From: Bacteroidales bacterium
GTDB lineage: Bacteria; Bacteroidota; Bacteroidia; Bacteroidales; Marinilabiliaceae
Assembly: GCA_900766825.1 (NCBI GenBank)
Contig: CAAFWU010000037.1
Location: 9,676-73,675 of the forward strand
DNA: 64,000 nt
Direction: 5' to 3'
The notes under the pieces are model-generated. The model searched no databases, was not told the origin of the DNA, and worked only from the letters and a program-made list of their open reading frames with translations. Shown piece by piece: positions 51,664 through 59,515 of the stretch (position 1 is its first letter; every line of letters starts with the position of its first letter). Made by a program: the position numbers and the translations under genes.

Positions 51664-52287
51664 ATGAAAATTTTCTGTGTCGGACTCAACTACCCCAATC
51701 ATGCCAACGAGATTGGTATGAAGCGCCCCGATGAGCCAGTCATATTCATGAAACCCGACACGGCCATCCTCCGCGACAATCAACCATTCTACATACCCGA
51801 ATGGGCCAGCCGTTTCGACTACGAGGTCGAACTCGTTTTCCGCATCTGCCGCATGGGCCGACACATCGACCCAAAGTTCGCTCATCGCTATTACGATGCT
51901 GTGGCCCTCGGCATCGACTTCACCGCCCGAGACCTACAAGAGAATCTTGTGGCCAACGGTCGCCCCTGGGAACTCTGCAAGGCCTTCGACTATTCGGCTG
52001 CCATATCTCCCTTCGTCCCTTTGGACGAGTTTAAGCATCTGTTTCCCAATGGGGCGGGGCTCCACTTCTCGCTCGATGTCAATGGCGAGCGCAGGCAAAC
52101 GGGCTGCTCGGCAGATATGCTTTTCCACGTCGACGAAATCATTGCCTACGTTTCGCGCTTCTGTTCGCTGCGCATTGGCGACCTCATATACACTGGCACC
52201 CCCGTGGGCGTGGGGCCTGTGAGCGAGGGCGACCATCTTGTGGGCCAACTCGAGGGACGCACACTTCTCGACTTTGCCATCCGATAA
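51664..52287 (+). CDS. Fumarylacetoacetate hydrolase family protein
   Basis: A 207-residue protein of the short FAH family (about 200 residues). MKIFCVGLNYPNHANEIG and VIFMKPDTAI precede the metal site region FDYEVELVFRI, followed by ALGIDFTARDLQ and DLIYTGTPVGVGPV. Members hydrolyse or decarboxylate acylpyruvates such as oxaloacetate, using Mg2+. The substrate here is unknown. It is 82 bases after the exonuclease gene on the same strand. Confidence 0.9.
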   Translation: MKIFCVGLNYPNHANEIGMKRPDEPVIFMKPDTAILRDNQPFYIPEWASRFDYEVELVFRICRMGRHIDPKFAHRYYDAVALGIDFTARDLQENLVANGRPWELCKAFDYSAAISPFVPLDEFKHLFPNGAGLHFSLDVNGERRQTGCSADMLFHVDEIIAYVSRFCSLRIGDLIYTGTPVGVGPVSEGDHLVGQLEGRTLLDFAIR

Positions 52288-52336
52288 GTTCCCTCTTTTC
52301 CCCTTTTCATTTTGTCGTTCCTCTTCCTTTTTCATC

Positions 52337-55300
52337 ATGAGCCGCCGCCACATCATAGTTCTCATTCTCTCTGCCCTCTGTGGCATCCTCTGTCTGCTGG
52401 GTGGTCTCTTTTTGGCGGATCATAGGGAGAATACCGACACAGCCGAGGTAAGCGACCATCTGTGCTGCGTAATGGCCGAGCACGATGCCCACATGTCGGC
52501 TCTCGTCACCTCTGTGGCCGACACCATTGCCAGCCTATGGACAGCAAAGACCACCCCTTCGCAAGCCAATGCAGAGTCAAGTCCTGACCCTTATGCCCAC
52601 ACCTTCGAGGTCTGTCAGGATCTCTTCAATAGTCTGGTGGCCAACGAGGACTACACTCTCTACGTCTTCCATGGTCCCGACCTCATCCTTTGGCATAGGC
52701 CCATGCTGCCCCAGCCCGACCTATCGCCTGCCGACTTCGACGTCCCCATCATGGTCACCGACAACGGTTGGTACTTTGTTCGCCGAGTCAAGATGCCCCA
52801 GGTCAATATATCGGTCTTTGCCCTCCTGCGTGTGTGGCACACCTACCCCTTTGCCAACGACTATCTCACCGATGGTTTTCACCCTTCGCTCAACCTCCCA
52901 CCTTCGGCTCGCCTCACACCACTTGCGCCCAGCAGGTTCCATTTCGCAGCATCGGCAAGTCTGTCAACCCATTCGTCTGGTTCCTACTCGCCTAACATTG
53001 TGGTCACCGACTCCCACGGTTGTCAACTCTTTGGGGTCGAGCTCAATGCCTACGGTTCCTCGGCTGCGCAAACCGACCTATCTGCCGAGAATATTGCCGT
53101 CATAGCCCTCTTCGTTTTGGCCCTCTGTTGCGCCATACTCTTCACCGTTGTCACCACACGTTGGGTCGTCAGGGCTCATGGCAAAGTCTGGGGCATTGTG
53201 GTCTCAGCACTGCTGCTCATCGTAACCTACTTTATCGACCTCATGCTGCCCATGCCTCGGGTCGTGAGCCAACTCAGTCTCTTCTCTTTTCAAGTCTTCT
53301 CCTACGATTGGTGGCTCCCCTCGTTGGCCTATGTCACTTTAGCAGCTATTCTCTCTCTCGTTTGGGCTCTCACCATCTATAGGCTCTTGCGCCCATCGGT
53401 GGGTTGCTCTGTGGACAGCGAGGAAAGAAAATTCGATGATAATAATCAGGCAGTTCCAGCAGTTGCTGGCCTCAAAAAAAGTGGGCAAATATGTTTGGTA
53501 GTGCGCTCGCTTGTTCTCTCGCTGCTCGTTGCGGTGGTCTATCTGTTCACCAATGCAGTCATGGATCTCTTGGTGCATCACTCCTCGCAGCTCTTTTTCT
53601 TTATGCGATCTCTCGACATCTCTTTCCCCTCTTTTGCCAAGATTGTCATTGTATCGCTATCTCTCCTATGCACTCTGCTGGTCTTCGAACGCGTTGGAGC
53701 CTTCTGGGTCTTTGCTCTTAGCAATGCACGGCAAAGTCGCATCGTGTTGCTTGCCATCCTTCTCTCGCTCGCTCTGGTGGTGGGGGTGGCTTGGCTCTCT
53801 TTTCGCCCCGATATGCTCTATGTTATTGGAGGATACGTGGTTGCCGTGGGTACCATTCTGCTTATGAAACGTTCTGCACCACGAACCATGCCTTTTAGCC
53901 AACTGGTTTGGATCGTGGCCCTCACATCGCTCTTTGCATCGCTCCGTCTTGTGGCCCTCAACGAGCAAAAGGAGATGGAAAACCGTAAGCTTCTGGCCTA
54001 CAACCTCTCCTATCAGCTTTTGAGGGAGGACGACCCCATTGCCGAACAGCTCTTGGAACATACGCAGGAGGATATGTTGGCCGACTCGCTCCTCAACGTG
54101 TTGGCTCAAGACCCAAAGGTCTCCGACGATGAACTCTATGCCTATGTGCGAAACCGTTTCTTCTCTGGCTACTACTCTCGTTTCGACCTTCAGGTTATCC
54201 CATGCCGCGGCTCCAACAGCACGGTGCAACTCACCAACACTGGCGAGCAATTCGACTGTCTCAGCTACTTTGACCAACTCACGGCCCAGCATGGCATCCG
54301 CCTCCAGCATGCCAACTGCTTCTGTCGTCTCATCGACGACGATGCACGTGCTGGCTATCTCGGCTCACTCCGCTTCGGCTCGTCGCACCTCTTTGTGCAA
54401 ATTGTGGCCAAGGCCATGTCTCAAAATAAGGGCTACCCCGAGCTGCTCACCAATAAAAGGGATATGCTCGATGTAGACAAATTCAAGGACTACTCTTTTG
54501 CCAAATACGTCAACGGCACTCTCGCTCTCCACTACGGAGCCTATGACTATCCTGCGACTCTCGACTTAACCGCACTCTGTCAAGACTCATCGCTCGCGGT
54601 GTCATCTGCCGCTTCTTCTTCATCGCTCGATAGTAACCTTTCAGATCAATCGGTCACTTTGGTGCAACGAGACTACTCCCACTTGATATGCCCTCCCATT
54701 CAGGGTCAAGGCGTGGTGCTCAGCTACCCTGTGGTCACCTCTACGGGTCTACTTTCGGCCTACTCCTTTTTCTTTCTCTTCTCGCTCATTATCAGTGGTA
54801 TAGTGCTCATCATAGCCTCGCTCTGTGGCTGCCGTGTGGTGCGGTGTGTAGGCATCTCGGAGCGCATCCATGTGGTGCTCGTCTGCATGGTGCTCTTACT
54901 CATGGTGCTCGTATGCGCCGTCTCTGCTTGGCAGACCGAGAGGCAGGATCTGGAAACAAAACGAGCCGAACTATCTCGTGTGCTCAACGTTGTGGTGGCC
55001 TCGGTCAACGACCAGTTGCCCTACGTCTTCGACAACGTAACCGATGGTGGCTCCGACATGAGTTTCTTCTCCATCGACATCGACAACGTTCTTCTCCGCC
55101 TTTCCGAAACCATTGTGGCCGATGCACACATCTTCGACTCCATGGGCCATTTGGTTGGCACATCTAAGCGCGAACTGTTCCGCTCGGGACTGCAAGCCCC
55201 CCTTATCGACGATCAAGTGCTTGCACAACTCCATCAGTCTGGCGGACGCGAAGTGTTTGTGCAAGAGCATATTGGTCTCTTCTCTTACTTCTCAATCTAT

Positions 55301-56401
55301 GTTCCCATCTACGACCGCTCTGGTTCCGAAGTGGCCTATGCCAATGTGCCCTTCTTTGCCGACGTTACTGCCATGAGGCGCTCTATGCTCCAGTCTCTCT
55401 TGCCCATGATGGGGTCGCTCCTTCTCATTGTCCTGCTCACCATATCCTTCTCCTATTTCTTGGCCCGAGGCATAACCTTGCCACTCTCCCAACTTCGCGA
55501 CTCTCTGTGCCATATCGACCTCAATAAACGAAACGTCCACCTAAACTATAGGTCCGATGACGAGATTGGGCAGTTGGTCCGAGTCTACAATAACATGACC
55601 GACGAACTTGCTGCCTCGGCCGACAAACTGGCAGCAACCGAGCGCGAGAGCACATGGCGACAAATGGCCCGGCAGGTGGCCCACGAAATCAAGAACCCCC
55701 TCACCCCCATGAAGTTGCAGGTCCAGTACCTCCTACGCATCTGGCGTGAGCACCCCGAGCGTTTCGATGCCATGTTCCAAAAAACATCACAGACCCTCAT
55801 TGACCAAATTGACCAATTGGCCGAGGTGGCATCCAAATTCTCCGACATTGCCAAAATGAAAAAAGCCGAGCCCCAGCTCATCGATTTGGCCCAAAAGGTT
55901 GACGCTTCGGTCCAACTCTTCGCCCAGTCCGAAAATGCTTCGGTAACCTACTCTGGTGTGCCCAGCGGAGTTTGGGTCATGGCCGACCCCAATCTCCTGC
56001 TCAGTGTCTTCAATAATCTGATAAAGAACGCTTTGCAAAGCACCCACGATGGTCGCGAAGTCCACATTGCAGTGGCTCTGGCACAAGATGGTCAGCAAGT
56101 CTTGGTCTCCGTAACCGACGATGGCGATGGCGTGCCACCCGACATATGCAACAAAATCTTCAAACCCAACTTCACCACCAAGAGCCAAGGCATGGGACTC
56201 GGGCTCGCCATTGCCAAGACCATTGTCCTCAACTCCAATGGCTCCATAGACTTTGTCACATCCCATGCTCTTGCTCCAAATAGCCTATTGCCAACCCCCA
56301 CGGGCACGTCATTCACCGTCACTCTGCCTCTGGCCGCTGCACCCCACAATGCCCAAGACGTAGGCGTTATCGAGTCCCCAAAAGACTCCAATGTATCCTA
56401 A
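52337..56401 (+). CDS. Large polytopic NtrY-like sensor histidine kinase
   Basis: A 1354-residue inner-membrane kinase. About twelve membrane segments are visible: one at residues 5-25, seven or eight between about 250 and 560, two near 810-860 and one near 1030. Periplasmic or soluble regions lie between them. A HAMP domain (about 1045-1090) leads to a HisKA domain with His1116 in RQVAHEIKNPLTPMKLQ, the NtrY-type phospho-acceptor motif, and an HATPase domain (NNLIKNAL, DDGDGVPPDICNKIF, GMGLGLAI). The length and the number of membrane spans are well above typical NtrY. No response-regulator gene adjoins it. I chose ATG 52337 (MSRRHIIVLIL) because it follows the FAH stop and begins with a membrane segment. 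Confidence 0.88.
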   Translation: MSRRHIIVLILSALCGILCLLGGLFLADHRENTDTAEVSDHLCCVMAEHDAHMSALVTSVADTIASLWTAKTTPSQANAESSPDPYAHTFEVCQDLFNSLVANEDYTLYVFHGPDLILWHRPMLPQPDLSPADFDVPIMVTDNGWYFVRRVKMPQVNISVFALLRVWHTYPFANDYLTDGFHPSLNLPPSARLTPLAPSRFHFAASASLSTHSSGSYSPNIVVTDSHGCQLFGVELNAYGSSAAQTDLSAENIAVIALFVLALCCAILFTVVTTRWVVRAHGKVWGIVVSALLLIVTYFIDLMLPMPRVVSQLSLFSFQVFSYDWWLPSLAYVTLAAILSLVWALTIYRLLRPSVGCSVDSEERKFDDNNQAVPAVAGLKKSGQICLVVRSLVLSLLVAVVYLFTNAVMDLLVHHSSQLFFFMRSLDISFPSFAKIVIVSLSLLCTLLVFERVGAFWVFALSNARQSRIVLLAILLSLALVVGVAWLSFRPDMLYVIGGYVVAVGTILLMKRSAPRTMPFSQLVWIVALTSLFASLRLVALNEQKEMENRKLLAYNLSYQLLREDDPIAEQLLEHTQEDMLADSLLNVLAQDPKVSDDELYAYVRNRFFSGYYSRFDLQVIPCRGSNSTVQLTNTGEQFDCLSYFDQLTAQHGIRLQHANCFCRLIDDDARAGYLGSLRFGSSHLFVQIVAKAMSQNKGYPELLTNKRDMLDVDKFKDYSFAKYVNGTLALHYGAYDYPATLDLTALCQDSSLAVSSAASSSSLDSNLSDQSVTLVQRDYSHLICPPIQGQGVVLSYPVVTSTGLLSAYSFFFLFSLIISGIVLIIASLCGCRVVRCVGISERIHVVLVCMVLLLMVLVCAVSAWQTERQDLETKRAELSRVLNVVVASVNDQLPYVFDNVTDGGSDMSFFSIDIDNVLLRLSETIVADAHIFDSMGHLVGTSKRELFRSGLQAPLIDDQVLAQLHQSGGREVFVQEHIGLFSYFSIYVPIYDRSGSEVAYANVPFFADVTAMRRSMLQSLLPMMGSLLLIVLLTISFSYFLARGITLPLSQLRDSLCHIDLNKRNVHLNYRSDDEIGQLVRVYNNMTDELAASADKLAATERESTWRQMARQVAHEIKNPLTPMKLQVQYLLRIWREHPERFDAMFQKTSQTLIDQIDQLAEVASKFSDIAKMKKAEPQLIDLAQKVDASVQLFAQSENASVTYSGVPSGVWVMADPNLLLSVFNNLIKNALQSTHDGREVHIAVALAQDGQQVLVSVTDDGDGVPPDICNKIFKPNFTTKSQGMGLGLAIAKTIVLNSNGSIDFVTSHALAPNSLLPTPTGTSFTVTLPLAAAPHNAQDVGVIESPKDSNVS

Positions 56402-56449
56402 GTCGGAAATTCAAACCAATTCATATACCACAAAACACTCATTATCAAA

Positions 56450-58081
56450 ATGAAAAAACAATCCGTTTTGTCCGCTGGTATGACCCTACTGACCGCTGGT
56501 CTCATGCTCGGTGTCACATCCTGCTCACCCTCTGAGCCCGATGTGCAACCCGTCATCATCACCAACGACACTTTCTGGTCCGACACCGACGGCAACCTCA
56601 TCTGCAGCCAAGGCGGAGGTATCTTCCGCTTCACCGACCCCACCGATGGTCAAGACAAATACTTCTGGTACGGTGCCCACTATGCCGAGGCCGACAGCTT
56701 TGCAGCCAACCCCGTTCGCAAATATCAGCACTGTTCTTTCCAAGGCGTCACCCTCTACACCTCCGTCGACCTCGGTCATTGGCAGCGCCGAACCGATGTG
56801 CTCACTCCCAAAGCCGTTGGGCAGCATGAGTGGCTCGGTCGCCTCGGCGTGTGCCCCATTAAAGAGCTTGGTCTCTATGCCCTTCTTATTCAGCACGATG
56901 CCAGCCTGCTTATAGCACTTGCAAAATCCCCACTCGGCCCATTCGAGCCCTACCGACACATCGACATGACCCCCATCATTGGCACCCCAAACACGGGCGA
57001 CCAAACTGTCTTTGTTGACGACGATGGCACTGGCTACCTCGTCTACTCCTATGGTCGTGGGCGAAATCGCATCTATCTATCGCAAATTGGTGTCGACCAA
57101 AAGACCGACAGCATCGGTCTGCTCGACTGCACCGAACTCTTCCATGGTCAGAGCCGAGAAGGAAATTGCATGTTCAAATATGATGGTAAGTACTACATCA
57201 GTGCCTCCAATATCTATGGTTGGGACTCGTCTCATGCTTTCTACCTTAGTTCCAATAACATACGCGGCCCCTACACAGCCCCTAATGGCGATATGAAAAT
57301 CATGCGCGGCTGTGCTCAGGACTATGCCCACGTTTCTCAAACAGGCTTCTACCTTACCGTTCATGGTACCGAACAGGACCTTGTTCTCTATTGCGGCGAC
57401 CGCTGGACCGACTTTGCAAACAACGGCTTAGGCTATAACCAATGGGTCCCCATTGCCTTCGATCAAGACAATGAACCCATCTTTAACTCCCTCAGCCAGT
57501 GGAGACTCGATGCCAAACGAGGTCGTTGGGGTGTTGGCCCCGAGAACAACTATGTCCTCAATGGCAGTTTCGAGGCCGACCGTCGCATCATACCTCTTGC
57601 CGTCAAACCTCGTCAGGAGGTCCTCACTGGTTGGGACACCGAGGTCTTGTCTGGCAATGCCGTAAGCCTCGACAACCCCAGCTCACCTCACCTCAACCGA
57701 CTCAACTCATCAACAGACAATCGTTTCGTGGTTGGCAAGATGTCTCTCTGCATCTCAGATAGCGTAGCCTTCGAGCGTCGCGTATCACAAAAGGTCCGCG
57801 AGAAAGCCTGCATTCCCCTGCCCGATGGCAATTACAAACTCTCTGCTACAGTGCGCCTAACAGGCTCATTATCCGAAGCTTCAATGTACGCCATCTCTGG
57901 GGCTGACACAACAGAATTCTCTCTCCTCCCCAATAACTCTGCAAATGAATGGCACACCGTTTCCCTCAACGTCCCTGTGCTCCAAGGCAAAGTAATTGTA
58001 GGCTTCCACGCCAAAGGCGAGGCCTTGGCTGAAATGCTTGTTGACGATGTGGCTCTTGTTAGAATTGTGGAGCAAGAGTAG
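56450..58081 (+). CDS. GH43-type glycoside hydrolase lipoprotein
   Basis: A 543-residue lipoprotein with lipobox GVTSC (Cys25). Residues of about 40-350 form a five-bladed propeller with GH43/GH117-like motifs: YFWYGAHYAEADS, GPFEPYRHIDMTPIIGTPNTGDQTVFVDDDGTGYLVYSYG, GQSREGNCMFKYDGKYYISASN, GPYTAPNGDMKI. The C-terminal 180 residues are a beta-sandwich (VLNGSFEADRRII... YKLSATVRLTG) that may bind carbohydrate. GH43 enzymes remove arabinose, xylose or galactose; the exact subfamily cannot be assigned. It begins 48 bases after the kinase gene and ends at an intrinsic terminator. Confidence 0.75.
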   Translation: MKKQSVLSAGMTLLTAGLMLGVTSCSPSEPDVQPVIITNDTFWSDTDGNLICSQGGGIFRFTDPTDGQDKYFWYGAHYAEADSFAANPVRKYQHCSFQGVTLYTSVDLGHWQRRTDVLTPKAVGQHEWLGRLGVCPIKELGLYALLIQHDASLLIALAKSPLGPFEPYRHIDMTPIIGTPNTGDQTVFVDDDGTGYLVYSYGRGRNRIYLSQIGVDQKTDSIGLLDCTELFHGQSREGNCMFKYDGKYYISASNIYGWDSSHAFYLSSNNIRGPYTAPNGDMKIMRGCAQDYAHVSQTGFYLTVHGTEQDLVLYCGDRWTDFANNGLGYNQWVPIAFDQDNEPIFNSLSQWRLDAKRGRWGVGPENNYVLNGSFEADRRIIPLAVKPRQEVLTGWDTEVLSGNAVSLDNPSSPHLNRLNSSTDNRFVVGKMSLCISDSVAFERRVSQKVREKACIPLPDGNYKLSATVRLTGSLSEASMYAISGADTTEFSLLPNNSANEWHTVSLNVPVLQGKVIVGFHAKGEALAEMLVDDVALVRIVEQE

Positions 58082-58131
58082 CTCGCAATGACATTGGCAG
58101 ATATCCTTTGTCGTTAAAATGCTTTGATAAT

Positions 58132-58188
58132 ACAACCATTCCTCCAAATATGTCTTTTCGACATTTGGGCGGAATGGTTGTTTTTATA
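58132..58188 (+). terminator. Intrinsic terminator after the GH43 gene
   Basis: ACAACCATTCC (58132-58142) and GGAATGGTTGT (58171-58181) form an 11-base stem with further inner pairing (CCAAATATGTC/GACATTTGG), followed by TTTTTATA. Confidence 0.92.
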
Positions 58189-58317
58189 ATATTAGTGGTA
58201 CAAGACAAACGCTCCCCATCACCTCATTACACATTTTTTCTTTGCAATTCTCGCTTCAATCACATAACTTAACCCCCAAGAATTAAATTAACCATTAGCT
58301 ATTACTTGACACCTAAA

Positions 58318-59106
58318 ATGACAACACATTATACTCCTGTGTTCAGATTCATATCCTCAGCCCCTTCGCATTGTTGTGCTTTGGCAACCATTTGTCTCAT
58401 GCTCGTAGTCCTTTTGCTCCCATGCCCCACGGTCGAAGCTCAAGTTCTAATCCAGCGTGGCGATTCCGCAGTAGAAAACCAACTCATTGCCAAACAAGCC
58501 AATAAGTTCCGAAAACAGATACTCAAAGTCTGGAAAAAGCAAAACAAGAGCCTTCCGAGCAATCTCCGAGAATCTGTTATCAACCAAGCCAAAGTTCAAA
58601 CCATCGTCCCACGCTACGCCGCCGAGTTTGACCAAGACTCAGCCCTCATTGTCAGCCTCACCCAAAACCCCGTAGGCTATGTCGATGTTGTCTACGATGG
58701 TCAGATTATTGGCCGAGCAGCAGTGAACGAAGCCAACGGTCTCCAAGTCGAAGCCTTCACATTCACCAACGCCAATGGTTCCCTCACGCCCACAACCGAC
58801 CTCACGGTCTCCCAAAACATAGCCCAACAACTTGCCGACCCCTCAATCTCCAAAGCTGTTGTCATGGGCATCGACCAAGCCAGTAAGATCCTCATCGGCC
58901 AGCAAACTGACCAAGCCGATGGCCGCGCAGCCTTCTCCAATATCCAGTCCGTCGACATCCAAACGGCTCAAGTCTCTGCCTACGACATTGCCACACTCCC
59001 CAGCTACGCCATTCATCAGGAACGACGTTATGGTCCAGGAGTAGTCATTGGCTCCGTGGCGGGCGGATGTGCCGTCATTGCCATCTTGCTCATCACGCTC
59101 CTTTAA
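58318..59106 (+). CDS. Exported protein with C-terminal membrane anchor, unknown
   Basis: A 262-residue protein, not recognised. It has a signal peptide or anchor (about 18-44, ending VEAQV), a helical basic segment (NKFRKQILKVWKKQNKSLPSNLRESVINQAKVQ, about 55-90), a short central sheet region (ALIVSLTQNPVGYVDVVYDGQIIGRAAVNE), and a C-terminal hydrophobic tail (VVIGSVAGGCAVIAILLITLL). A TTG at 58306 in frame is possible but ATG 58318 suffices. It stands between the GH43 and GH31 genes with gaps on both sides, so it need not belong to the sugar cluster. Confidence 0.7.
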   Translation: MTTHYTPVFRFISSAPSHCCALATICLMLVVLLLPCPTVEAQVLIQRGDSAVENQLIAKQANKFRKQILKVWKKQNKSLPSNLRESVINQAKVQTIVPRYAAEFDQDSALIVSLTQNPVGYVDVVYDGQIIGRAAVNEANGLQVEAFTFTNANGSLTPTTDLTVSQNIAQQLADPSISKAVVMGIDQASKILIGQQTDQADGRAAFSNIQSVDIQTAQVSAYDIATLPSYAIHQERRYGPGVVIGSVAGGCAVIAILLITLL

Positions 59107-59228
59107 CATTGGAGTACGCTTTCCTCCCCATCATTCTAAACATACTCCAGTAAGTCCGCTCGTTTCCCCCATTGTGAACATCTTCTTACAAATCGAGCAC
59201 TTAAGCTATCAAATCATACCAAGGGTCG

Positions 59229-59267
59229 AAATGTTATGAAACATCCAATTGTAGTCTCATAACATTT
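59229..59267 (+). terminator. Hairpin downstream of the unknown exported protein
   Basis: AAATGTTATGA (59229-59239) and TCATAACATTT (59257-59267) are perfect 11-base arms with a 17-base loop, followed within 15 bases by a run of seven T. It probably ends the upstream transcript. The remainder of the 409-base gap to the GH31 gene holds only the -7 box below. Confidence 0.6.
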
Positions 59268-59460
59268 TGACCCCACTTTTTTTACCCCATCACCCAACCC
59301 TTGGGCGTAATTTGTTGTCGTCTAATATCAAAACCATACCCTTTTGTCCTCCATAAGTGACGAAGCCTCTTTTTACAATATTGGTTAAATAACTCTGCCA
59401 ACTATCAAATTATCCCCACAGTCTTAACTTATTGTGCATTAGTGTTTGCTGTCATTTGCC

Positions 59461-59468
59461 TAAGTTTG
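59461..59468 (+). promoter_or_regulatory. -7 box of the GH31 gene
   Basis: TAAGTTTG followed by C matches TAnnTTTG, 47 bases before ATG 59516. Several TTTG sequences lie upstream, but none at the usual spacing. Confidence 0.45.
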
Positions 59469-59515
59469 CATTTAGAAACGTTTACATAAAGGAAATAAAT
59501 AACACTGCATACGTT

